Both the position numbers and the translations under genes were made by a program. The notes under the pieces were generated by a model, which was not told where the DNA came from, ran no database searches, and saw nothing but the letters and a program-made list of their open reading frames with translations. Below, piece after piece: positions 32,472 through 40,304 of a stretch of 64,000 nucleotides of DNA (position 1 is the first letter of the stretch; each line of letters starts with the position of its first letter). The DNA is from Acidimicrobiia bacterium (GTDB lineage: Bacteria; Actinomycetota; Acidimicrobiia; IMCC26256; PALSA-610). The stretch spans positions 62,001 through 126,000 of the forward strand of contig DATBAK010000019.1 in the NCBI GenBank assembly GCA_036271555.1. The letters run 5' to 3'.

Positions 32472-33134
32472 TCAGTGACCGGTGAGCAGCTGGCGCACCG
32501 ATTCCTCGGAGTCGGTGGTGACCAGCGCGAGCACCTCGTCGCCGGGATAGAGCACGGTGTCGCCGCGCGCGAAGAGCACGTGGTCGTCGCGCACGACGGC
32601 GACGAGCGTCGCGTCGCGCGGTACCTGGAGATCGCGAATCGGTTGCGCGTTGACCGGCGTGTCCTCGGCGAGCGTCACCTCGACCAGCCGGACCTCGCCG
32701 CCTTCGAGCTGGAACAACCGCACGAGCCGACCGACGCTCACGGCTTCGTCGACGAGCGCGGTGATGAGGTGCGGCGTCGACACCGACAGGTCGACGCCCC
32801 ACGACTCGTTGAACAGCCAGTGGTTCTTCGGGTGGTTCACGCGCGCGATGACGCGCGGCACCGCGAACTCCTGCTTCGACAGCAGCGAGACGACGAGGTT
32901 GTCCTCGTCGTCACCCGTCGCCGCGACCATGACGTCGCACGTGTCGACCTTCGCCTCGCGCAGCGAGTTCACCTCGCACGCGTCGGCGACGCGCACGTCG
33001 ATGCCCGGAACCTTGTCGAGTCGCGACGCGACCTCGGGCACCTTCTCGAGCAACAGCACCTCGTGACCGTTCGCCACGAGCTCGCGCGCGATGTACCAAC
33101 CGACGTTCCCGGCCCCCGCGATCGCGACGCGCAT
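32472..33134 (-). CDS. TrkA-type K+ uptake regulatory protein (CeoC-like)
   Basis: 220 residues: RCK N-domain with GAGNVGWYIARELVANGHEV (GxGxxG) and the acidic end LLEKVPE typical of NAD(H) binding, then a RCK_C ligand domain from about 140. TrkA/KtrA proteins gate potassium transporters in response to nucleotides. It overlaps its partner gene by 1 nt (33134), forming a pair as in mycobacterial ceoB-ceoC. The KimA-like permease is divergent, next to the partner. Confidence 0.9.
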   Translation of the reverse strand: MRVAIAGAGNVGWYIARELVANGHEVLLLEKVPEVASRLDKVPGIDVRVADACEVNSLREAKVDTCDVMVAATGDDEDNLVVSLLSKQEFAVPRVIARVNHPKNHWLFNESWGVDLSVSTPHLITALVDEAVSVGRLVRLFQLEGGEVRLVEVTLAEDTPVNAQPIRDLQVPRDATLVAVVRDDHVLFARGDTVLYPGDEVLALVTTDSEESVRQLLTGH

Positions 33135-33805
33135 CAGTGAAGCCCTCCCGTCTCGGGCTGCGCGTCGAGCCGTTCCTGGAGCTCACCGAGCGAGCCGGTC
33201 GCGACCATGAGATGGAGGATGTCGCCCTCCTGCCCGACGAGATCGGAGTCGAAGATGCGCGCGGTCCCGAGTCGCGTCACGGACACGAGCTTGCTGCGGC
33301 CGCGCTCCTCGAGCTGACTGAGCGGGCGGCCGGCCCACGCGGGCGGAAGGTCGCGCTCGATGAGTGCGATCCCGCCGGTCGAGTCGGTCCAGCTCGCCGC
33401 GTGCTCGCCGGGGAGCAGCCGCCGCAGAACCTGATCGGTCGTCCATGCGACCGTCGCCACGGTCGGGATGCCGAGGCGTTGGTAGATCGCGGCGCGGCGG
33501 GGGTCGTAGATGCGGGCGACGACGCGCTCGATCTCGAAGGTCTCGCGGCCGACGCGCGCCGTCATGATGTTGGAGTTGTCGCCGCTCGTCACCGCCGCGA
33601 GCGCGCCCGCCTGGTCGATCTGCGCTTCGAGCAACGTGTCGCGGTCGAAGCCGAATCCGACGATCATCTTGCCGGAGAACGACGGCGGAAGGCGCCTGAA
33701 GGCTTCCTTACGCTTGTCGACGATCGCGACCGTGTGGCCCCCGAGCTCGAGGGCGCCGGCCAGCTCGCTCCCGACCCGGCCGCATCCGACGACCACGACG
33801 TGCAA
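33134..33805 (-). CDS. TrkA-type K+ uptake regulatory protein (CeoB-like)
   Basis: 223 residues: VVVVGCGRVGSELAGALELG with the acidic site IVDKRKE, then RCK_C from about 140 (WAGRPLSQLEERGRSKLVSV). It is the first gene of the pair. The apparent start is TTG 33805 (TTGCACGTCGTG); no better start exists because the GxGxxG strand begins immediately. It probably forms hetero-octameric rings with the CeoC-like partner on a potassium channel or transporter. Confidence 0.88.
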   Translation of the reverse strand: MHVVVVGCGRVGSELAGALELGGHTVAIVDKRKEAFRRLPPSFSGKMIVGFGFDRDTLLEAQIDQAGALAAVTSGDNSNIMTARVGRETFEIERVVARIYDPRRAAIYQRLGIPTVATVAWTTDQVLRRLLPGEHAASWTDSTGGIALIERDLPPAWAGRPLSQLEERGRSKLVSVTRLGTARIFDSDLVGQEGDILHLMVATGSLGELQERLDAQPETGGLH

Positions 33806-33916
33806 CTTTGGTTACTCCCGCTCAGCAAAAAGTGACCGCCGGCAGCTCAGCGGTCGTCGCATGGTAATCCTGGCGCGCTCGAAGACCCGATCCGGCGCCG
33901 TGCTTGACTGTGCGGC

Positions 33917-35917
33917 GTGCAAACCGCGCCCGAAGAGCCCGTTCGTGCCGCTGGCGAAACGGTGCGGCCGCTGCCGCTCCCGGCGACTCCCGACATCCAA
34001 CTCGGTGAGTCGCTCAAGTACCGGCTGAAGAACAAGCTGCTCGGGCCTCCGCTGCACACCGAGGAGCTGGAGAACGAGCGGTTGGGCATCCCGACCGCGC
34101 TCGCGGTCTTCTCGTCCGACTGCATCTCCAGCTCGGCATACGCGACCGAGGAGATCCTCGCCCACCTCCTGCCCTACGTGGGTCTTGCCGCGTTCTTGCT
34201 CGTGGTGCCGATCACGGCCGCACTGCTCGTCGTGCTCGGCTTCCTGATCCTCTCCTACCGCGAGACGATCAAGGCGTATCCGACGGCCGGCGGCGCGTAC
34301 ATGGTGACGCGTGACAACTTCGGCCTGCTCCCCGCGCAGGTCGCCGGCGTCGCGCTGCTCACCGATTACATCCTCACCGTTGCCGTATCGGTTGCGGCGG
34401 GGACTGCGGCGCTCGCGTCGGCCGTGTCGTCGTTCGCTCCGTATCGAGTCGAGATCTCGGTCGCCTTCATCGCGCTCATCGCGATCACCAACCTGAAGGG
34501 CGTGCGCGAGTCGGGCAAGTTGTTCGCCGTTCCCACCTATTTCTTCATCGCGATCATGGGCGTGCTCCTCGCGGTCGGGCTCACGAAGATGGGCGGCGGT
34601 CACCTCCACGCGCAGGCGCTGAACAAGAAGGGCATGATCAAGATCGGGTCGGCCGGATCCGGTGCGTTGTACGGCTTGTCGCTCTTCGCGATGCTGCGCG
34701 CGTTCGCGTCCGGTGGCGCGGCGGTGACGGGTGTGGAAGCGATCTCGAACGGCGTGACCGCGTTCCGCAAGCCCGAGTGGCTCAACGCCCGCAAGACGCT
34801 GATGATCATGGGCGGCGTGCTCGCGGTGCTCTTCCTCGGGCTGTCGATCCTCTCGACCCGCACGCACGCGGTGCCCTACGAGAGCGGGACTCCGACGGTG
34901 ATCTCGCAGATCGGCAAGGTCGTGTTCGGCGGCGGCGCGCTCGGGAACGTCCTCTTCTATGCACTTCAGGGCGGCACGATGCTCATCCTCGTGCTCGCGG
35001 CCAACACGAGCTTCGCCGACTTCCCGAGGCTGGCGTCGTTCCACGCCGGCGACAACTTCATGCCCCGCCAGCTCACCAAGCGCGGGCACCGCCTCGTGTT
35101 CTCGAACGGGATCATCGCCCTCGCCGTCGCGGCGGCGGTGCTCGTGATCGTCACCGGTGCAAGAGTCGACCGGCTCATCCCGCTCTACGCGATCGGCGTG
35201 TTCACGTCGTTCACGCTCTCGCAGGCCGGCATGGCGAAGCACCACTGGACGCAGCGCGAACCGAGCTGGCGACGCGGACTCGCCATCAACGGCATCGGCG
35301 CGTTCCTGTCGCTCGTCGTCGATGTGATCGTCATCCTGACGAAGTTCAAGAGCGGGGCCTGGTTCATCATCCTGTTGATCCCGCTCATGGTCGCCGGGCT
35401 CGTTCGACTCAACAAGCAATACCAGCTCGAGGAGGACCAGCTCGAGGAAGACGCGGAGAGCTCGATCACCGCGCCGATCCTGCGCCGTCACGTCGTGCTC
35501 GTCTTCGTGAACCGTCTCGACACCAGCACCGCGCCTGCCATTCAGTACGCGCGCGCGTTGATGCCCGACGAGATGCGCGCCGTGCACATCGCGGTCGACC
35601 GCAACGCCGCGCATCTGCTCGCGGACCGGTGGCGACGGCTCGGTCTGTCGCGCGTGCCGATCGAGATCGTCGACTGTCCCGACCGGCGCGTCGATCGAGC
35701 GGCGCTCGAGGTCGTCGCCGCGGAGCTCGACGGCACCACCGAGGTCACGGTGCTGTTGCCGCACCGCGTGTACACGCGCTTCTGGCACCGCTTCCTGCAC
35801 GACAACACCGCGAACGAGATCGCGGAGGTCGTGAGCAAGCTGCCGCATGCGAACGTGACGACGGTGCCGTTCGTGTTCCAGCCCCGCGCGCCGAAGCACG
35901 CGCACGAGAAGGCGTGA
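33917..35917 (+). CDS. APC-superfamily permease, KimA-like (likely K+ importer)
   Basis: 666 residues: a cytoplasmic N-terminus (KYRLKNKLLGPPLHTEELEN), about 12 spans starting ALAVFSSDCISSSAYATEEIL, and a 180-residue C-terminal soluble domain from about 510 (RRHVVLVFVNRLDTSTAPAI). This matches KimA/YdaO-type potassium-proton symporters and mycobacterial Rv2690c, which also lies beside the ceoB/ceoC pair. Older databases call it amino acid permease. Given the TrkA neighbours I favour potassium. GTG start. No riboswitch is visible in the 111-nt leader. Confidence 0.82.
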   Translation: MQTAPEEPVRAAGETVRPLPLPATPDIQLGESLKYRLKNKLLGPPLHTEELENERLGIPTALAVFSSDCISSSAYATEEILAHLLPYVGLAAFLLVVPITAALLVVLGFLILSYRETIKAYPTAGGAYMVTRDNFGLLPAQVAGVALLTDYILTVAVSVAAGTAALASAVSSFAPYRVEISVAFIALIAITNLKGVRESGKLFAVPTYFFIAIMGVLLAVGLTKMGGGHLHAQALNKKGMIKIGSAGSGALYGLSLFAMLRAFASGGAAVTGVEAISNGVTAFRKPEWLNARKTLMIMGGVLAVLFLGLSILSTRTHAVPYESGTPTVISQIGKVVFGGGALGNVLFYALQGGTMLILVLAANTSFADFPRLASFHAGDNFMPRQLTKRGHRLVFSNGIIALAVAAAVLVIVTGARVDRLIPLYAIGVFTSFTLSQAGMAKHHWTQREPSWRRGLAINGIGAFLSLVVDVIVILTKFKSGAWFIILLIPLMVAGLVRLNKQYQLEEDQLEEDAESSITAPILRRHVVLVFVNRLDTSTAPAIQYARALMPDEMRAVHIAVDRNAAHLLADRWRRLGLSRVPIEIVDCPDRRVDRAALEVVAAELDGTTEVTVLLPHRVYTRFWHRFLHDNTANEIAEVVSKLPHANVTTVPFVFQPRAPKHAHEKA

Positions 35918-36222
35918 TCGGACCGAGCGCGGAGGGCGAGGGCGCGGTCGTCTCGCCGGCGCACAAGCCGATCGGCGACGTCCGGTGGCGCGACGTCTGC
36001 ACGATCAGCGGGAAGGTCCGGTCGCTGCGCGTGCAGCCGTGGGCGAACGTCGCGTCGTTGGAGGCCGTGGTCGTCGACGACACCGGCGGCCTCGTGCTCG
36101 TCTTCCTCGGTCGCCGGACGGTCGCGGGCCTCGACCTCGGTCGCAAGGTGACCGCCGCCGGCCGCGTCGGCGAGCACCGCGGCTATCTCGCGATCCTGAA
36201 CCCCTGGTTCGAACTGCTGTGA
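35914..36222 (+). CDS. Small OB-fold protein
   Basis: 102 residues with an OB-fold core: VCTISGKVRSLRVQPWANVA, SLEAVVVDDTGGLVLVFLGRRTVAGLDLG, RKVTAAGRVGEHRGYLAILNPWFELL, as in nucleic-acid-binding OB domains. A similar gene accompanies the ceo locus in mycobacteria (Rv2694c-like). The GTG start overlaps the permease stop (GTGA). The target, RNA or DNA, is unknown. Confidence 0.78.
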   Translation: MIGPSAEGEGAVVSPAHKPIGDVRWRDVCTISGKVRSLRVQPWANVASLEAVVVDDTGGLVLVFLGRRTVAGLDLGRKVTAAGRVGEHRGYLAILNPWFELL

Positions 36223-36250
36223 CGGCGGCCGAGCGGCACCGCGCTCCGGC

Positions 36251-36280
36251 TTGACGTTTTGTCTGACCAAAATCTAAAGT
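36251..36280 (+). promoter_or_regulatory. Promoter with embedded palindrome, candidate DtxR-family autoregulatory operator
   Basis: TTGACG (36251-36256), an 18-nt spacer and TAAAGT (36275-36280). The spacer contains the inverted repeat TTTTG-TCTGAC-CAAAA (36257-36272), well placed to be blocked by the regulator encoded 7 nt downstream. Confidence 0.6.
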
Positions 36281-36287
36281 CCGGGGC

Positions 36288-36959
36288 ATCAAAGCCCTGG
36301 ACCTCAAGCTCTCGAAATCGGAGCGCGAAGCGCTGAAAGCCATCTACCGGCTCGCCGACGAGCACGGGGAGGCCCACACCGGCGCGCTCGCCGACAAGCT
36401 GGGCATCAGCCCCGGCACCGTGACCGCGACCGTGAAGCGTCTCGCCGACCGCCACCTCGTCGACCACACGCCGTACCGGGGCGTGGCCCTCACCGGTCCC
36501 GGGTCGCGTGCCGCGGTCGAGGCGATCCGGCGGCACCGCATCGTGGAGCGCTTCCTCGCCGACACGCTCGGCTACGCGTGGAACGAAGCCGATCGTCTCG
36601 CCCAATCGTTCGAGCACGACCTCCCGCAAGAGGTGGAGGATCGCCTGTTCGTCGCGCTCGGCCGGCCGGCCACGTGTCCGCACGGCTTTCCGATCCCCGA
36701 GCACGAGGCGGGCGTGCTGCCCGACATGCCCGCGCTCTACACGCTCGAGCCCGGCGACGCGGCAGTCGTCGCGATCTCCGGCTCGACCGATCCCGAGATC
36801 ATCGCCTTCCTCGAGTCGCTCGGACTGCGCCCGGGCGTGCACGTCGAGGTCAAGGAGAAGCAGGCGTTCGACGGCCCGTTGGTGCTGCAGGTCGACGGTG
36901 TTGATCAGACGCTCGGCAGCACGGTTGCGAGACAGGTCTACGTCCAGAAGTCCGCTTAG
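36288..36959 (+). CDS. DtxR/MntR-family metal-dependent regulator (unusual ATC at start position)
   Basis: 223 residues if initiated at ATC 36288. Winged helix at about 10-65 (SEREALKAIYRLADEHGEAH, GISPGTVTATVKRLADRHLV), then the metal-binding dimerisation domain (HRIVERFLADTLGYAWNEAD, FEHDLPQEVEDRL, CPHGFPIPEHEAG) with H83, E87, C130 and H132 (near E100 and H110) as likely ligands, and a FeoA/SH3-like C-terminal domain from about 155. No ATG, GTG or TTG exists in frame between the upstream TGA (36264) and GTG 36420, and the latter would delete most of the HTH. ATC stands exactly 7 nt after the -10 hexamer. Fe2+ versus Mn2+ is undecided. Confidence 0.8.
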   Translation: MKALDLKLSKSEREALKAIYRLADEHGEAHTGALADKLGISPGTVTATVKRLADRHLVDHTPYRGVALTGPGSRAAVEAIRRHRIVERFLADTLGYAWNEADRLAQSFEHDLPQEVEDRLFVALGRPATCPHGFPIPEHEAGVLPDMPALYTLEPGDAAVVAISGSTDPEIIAFLESLGLRPGVHVEVKEKQAFDGPLVLQVDGVDQTLGSTVARQVYVQKSA

Positions 36960-37006
36960 CCACACGAACGACACCGCGAGGGGCGGCGTCGGAGAAAGGC
37001 ACAACG

Positions 37007-39364
37007 ATGACCCACGTATTGGGAGCCGAAGGCGGCTATCAGACCTTCAGCCTCCACGGCGGTGAATGGCTGATCATGATCGGCTCGGTCGTGACCGCGC
37101 TCCTCGCGGTGGTGACCGGCCTCTTCCTCATGCGCGGAGTGCTCGCAGAGGACGAGGGCACGCCGACGATGAAGGCGATCGCGAAATCGATCCAGGAAGG
37201 CGCGATGGCCTACCTGAAGCGCCAGTTCCGCACGATCGGCGTGATCCTGATCCCGCTCGCGATCATCGTGTTCGCCACGTCGACGAAGGTGAAGAACGGC
37301 GACCACGTCGCGCTGAGCTTCGCGGCGTCGGGTGCGTTCCGAACGATCGCGTTCGTCGCCGGTTGCGCGATGTCGGGCCTCACCGGCTTCATCGGCATGA
37401 GCCTTGCGGTACGCGGCAACGTGCGCACCGCGGCCGCGGCGAAGAGCGGGTCGATGCCGCGCGCGCTGCAGGTCGCGTTCCGCACCGGCGCGGTCGCGGG
37501 CATGTTCACCGTCGGCCTCGGTCTGTTCGGCGCGTCGATCATCATCATGCTGTTCCAGAACACCAGCTCCGCGATCCTGATCGGCTTCGGCTTCGGCGGC
37601 TCGCTCCTCGCGCTCTTCCTGCGCGTCGGCGGCGGCATCTTCACGAAGGCGGCCGACGTCGGCGCCGACCTCGTCGGCAAGGTCGAGGCCGGAATCCCCG
37701 AGGACGACCCCCGCAACCCCGCGACGATCGCCGACAACGTGGGCGACAACGTCGGCGACTGCGCGGGCATGGCGGCCGACCTCTTCGAGAGCTACGAGGT
37801 GACGCTGGTCGCGTCGATGATCCTCGGCGTCCCCGCGTTCAAGGCGATCTTCCCGCACCGCCCCGAGCTCTGGGCGATCGGTGCGATCTTCCCGCTCGCC
37901 GCGCGTGCGCTCGGCGTGCTCGCGTCGATCGTCGGTGTGTTCGCCGTGCGCGCGACCGACGAGGACAAGTCGGCGATGGCGCCGATCAACCGCGGCTTCC
38001 TCACCGCCGGCATCCTGACGATCATCGGCACGCTGGTGCTCGCGCTCGTGTACGTCGGCAATCCGCACGGCACGATCTCGGGCATCGGCTGGCGCATGTT
38101 CGGCGCGGTGGTCGGTGGTCTGGTGCTCGCGCAGGTCGCGTCCCGAATCACGGAGTACTTCACGTCGACCGAGAACAAGCCGGTGCGCGAGATCGCGGAG
38201 TCGGCGGCGACCGGCGGCCCGGCCACCGCGACGCTCGCGGGCATCGCGAGCGGTCTCGAATCGTCGGTGTGGGCGATCATCGCCATCGCGGGTGCGCTCG
38301 CAGTAGCGATCGCGCTCGGCGGCGGCGACCTCCAGTTCTCGCTGTACCTCGTTGCGCTCACGGGCATGGGCATGCTGGCGACGACCGGTGTGGTGGTGTC
38401 GGAGGACACGTTCGGTCCGGTCGCCGACAACGCGGCCGGCATCGCCGAGATGTCGGGTGAGTTCGAAGGCGAGCCCGCGCGGATCATGGTGAGCCTCGAT
38501 GCCGTCGGCAACACGACGAAGGCCGTCACCAAGGGCTTCGCGATCGGCTCCGCGGTCATCGCCGCGGTCGCGCTGTTCTCGTCGTTCATCGAGACGATCT
38601 CGAGTCAGCTCAACCTGAACCTGAAGGGCGACGATCTCTTCCGCAACCGGCTCACCGCGATCAACGTCGCCGATCCGAAGACCTTCATCGGTCTGCTGAT
38701 CGGCGGCTCGGTCGCGTTCCTCTTCTCCTCGCTCGCAATCCGCGCCGTCGGCCGGACCGCGAACGTGGTCGTGCAGGAGGTTCGGAGCCAGTTCGCCGAC
38801 GGCAAGATCATGAGCGGCGAGAAGGAGCCCGACTACGGCCCGGTCATCGACATCTGCACCGCGGCCTCGCTGCGCGAGCTCGCAACGCCCGCGCTGCTCG
38901 CGGTGCTCACGCCGGTGATCATCGGGTTCGGCATCAACTACTTCGCGCTCGGCGCGTTCCTCGCGGCGGCCATCCTCACCGGTCAGCTCATGGCCAACTT
39001 CCTGTCCAACGCGGGTGGCGCGTGGGACAACGCGAAGAAGTACATCGAGGACGGCAACCACGGCGGCAAGGGCTCCGACGCGTACCGCGCCGCGGTCATC
39101 GGCGACACGATCGGTGACCCGTTCAAGGACACCGCGGGCCCCGCGCTGAACCCGCTCATCAAGGTGATGAACCTGGTGTCGCTGTTGATCCTCCCGGCGG
39201 TCATCAACCTCCGGGACAACAGCGGCGCCCGCTTCAGCATCGCGGGGATCTCGCTCGTCGTGCTCGTCGTCGCGATCCTGTTCTCGAAGCGCTCCGGTGC
39301 CGGTCTGTCCGCCGAGCCGCCCGCGGCGAAGGTCGGCGCCACGGTCCCCGTCGCCGGCAACTAG
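37007..39364 (+). CDS. hppA: Membrane-bound H+-translocating pyrophosphatase
   Basis: 785 residues with about 16 spans. It pumps protons while hydrolysing PPi. Signatures are DVGADLVGKVEAGIPEDDPR and NPATIADNVGDNVGDCAGMAADLFESY, with further Asp-rich loops at EDTFGPVADNAAGIAEM and GDTIGDPFKDTAGPALNPLIKV. GNTTKAVTKGFAIGSA has Lys where the potassium-dependent class has Ala, so this should be the potassium-independent proton pump. It follows the DtxR-like gene by 47 nt with AGAAAGG as ribosome site, and a strong hairpin follows it. Confidence 0.96.
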   Translation: MTHVLGAEGGYQTFSLHGGEWLIMIGSVVTALLAVVTGLFLMRGVLAEDEGTPTMKAIAKSIQEGAMAYLKRQFRTIGVILIPLAIIVFATSTKVKNGDHVALSFAASGAFRTIAFVAGCAMSGLTGFIGMSLAVRGNVRTAAAAKSGSMPRALQVAFRTGAVAGMFTVGLGLFGASIIIMLFQNTSSAILIGFGFGGSLLALFLRVGGGIFTKAADVGADLVGKVEAGIPEDDPRNPATIADNVGDNVGDCAGMAADLFESYEVTLVASMILGVPAFKAIFPHRPELWAIGAIFPLAARALGVLASIVGVFAVRATDEDKSAMAPINRGFLTAGILTIIGTLVLALVYVGNPHGTISGIGWRMFGAVVGGLVLAQVASRITEYFTSTENKPVREIAESAATGGPATATLAGIASGLESSVWAIIAIAGALAVAIALGGGDLQFSLYLVALTGMGMLATTGVVVSEDTFGPVADNAAGIAEMSGEFEGEPARIMVSLDAVGNTTKAVTKGFAIGSAVIAAVALFSSFIETISSQLNLNLKGDDLFRNRLTAINVADPKTFIGLLIGGSVAFLFSSLAIRAVGRTANVVVQEVRSQFADGKIMSGEKEPDYGPVIDICTAASLRELATPALLAVLTPVIIGFGINYFALGAFLAAAILTGQLMANFLSNAGGAWDNAKKYIEDGNHGGKGSDAYRAAVIGDTIGDPFKDTAGPALNPLIKVMNLVSLLILPAVINLRDNSGARFSIAGISLVVLVVAILFSKRSGAGLSAEPPAAKVGATVPVAGN

Positions 39365-39392
39365 GCCCGTCGAGCAATCGCTTTCGCAAGAA

Positions 39393-39419
39393 CGGGCGGG
39401 TCGCTTTGCGGCCCGCCCG
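39393..39419 (+). terminator. Hairpin terminator after hppA
   Basis: A 12-bp stem (CGGGCGGGTCGC with GCGGCCCGCCCG) and TTT loop, nearly identical to the one after the sigma factor gene. The convergent DedA gene ends 55 nt away. Confidence 0.65.
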
Positions 39420-39473
39420 ACTTGTCGGCTGAGGCGTCGAGGAGGGCGAAGCTTGCGAGCCCGACCAGAAAAC

Positions 39474-40097
39474 TCAGGGCGCGGGTTCCTCGGTGAGGGC
39501 CCGCGCCCGCCGCTGCTTGCGGATCTCGAGCGCGGGTGCGATCAGCGAGAGCACGATGATCAGGAGCACGATCGGCAGGAGATAGTGGTCGACGTTCTTG
39601 ATGTGCTTGCCGAGATAGAAGCCGGCGAGGCTGATGCCGACCGCCCAGATCGCCGCGCCGAGCACGTTGAAGGCGAAGAACACGCGCCGGCGCATCTCGC
39701 TCATGCCGACGAGGATCGGCGCGACCGTGCGCACGATCGGGATGAACCGGGCGAGGATCACGGCCTTCGGCCCCTGTTGCTCCACGAGCTCGTGGGCGCG
39801 GACCTCGTACTCGGTCTTGAAGAAGCGGGCGTCGGGCTTGAAGAGCTTGGTGCCGAACCGCTCGCCGATCTCGTAGCCGATCTGCGTGCCGGCGATCGCG
39901 ACGATCAGCGCACCGAGCGCGATCGGGACGATGTGCATGTGGTACTTGTGGTGATCGGCCGCGAAGATCCCGGCCGTGAAGAGGAGCGAGTCGCCGGGCA
40001 GTGGGGCCGGGAAGATCCCCGACTCGATGAAGATCACCACCAACAGCCCGGCCAGCCCGAACGTGTCGATGAGGTGCTTCGGGTCGAAGAAGCTCAC
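39474..40097 (-). CDS. DedA/SNARE-associated family membrane protein
   Basis: 207 residues with the DedA layout: IFIESGIFPAPLPGDSLLFTAG (re-entrant loop with E and PGD), ERFGTKLFKPDARFFKTEYE, and VILARFIPIVRTVAPILVGMSEM with the FxRxxP-type arginine motif, then two C-terminal spans. DedA proteins flip undecaprenyl phosphate or phospholipids and use the proton gradient. The GTG at 40097 is preferred because TAGGGT ends 7 nt upstream; GTG 40118 would place that hexamer inside the gene. Confidence 0.9.
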   Translation of the reverse strand: MSFFDPKHLIDTFGLAGLLVVIFIESGIFPAPLPGDSLLFTAGIFAADHHKYHMHIVPIALGALIVAIAGTQIGYEIGERFGTKLFKPDARFFKTEYEVRAHELVEQQGPKAVILARFIPIVRTVAPILVGMSEMRRRVFFAFNVLGAAIWAVGISLAGFYLGKHIKNVDHYLLPIVLLIIVLSLIAPALEIRKQRRARALTEEPAP

Positions 40098-40104
40098 CGG
40101 CGGA

Positions 40105-40110
40105 ACCCTA
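40105..40110 (-). promoter_or_regulatory. -10 element of the DedA gene (leaderless)
   Basis: On the minus strand TAGGGT ends 7 nt before GTG 40097. Confidence 0.5.
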
Positions 40111-40304
40111 ACCGGCACAGGGTGAGAATCCCCGGGCGCGCCGGCTGCGGACGGTGGTCAGGAGCCCGCTGACCGGCCGGTGACGACGTTGGGCCCTCGC
40201 GATGGCTACGGTCCAGGGCCCGGTGGCCGAGAGTGTGGTCGCGCCGCCGATGCACGCTCCTGGGGGTACGGGCCGGTCCCCCGACCGCTCGAGAGAGGAA
40301 CGCC

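Noticed and set aside
33806-33916. c-di-AMP (ydaO-type) riboswitch before the KimA-like permease
   Set aside because: The divergent gap is only 111 nt and shows none of the conserved ydaO blocks.
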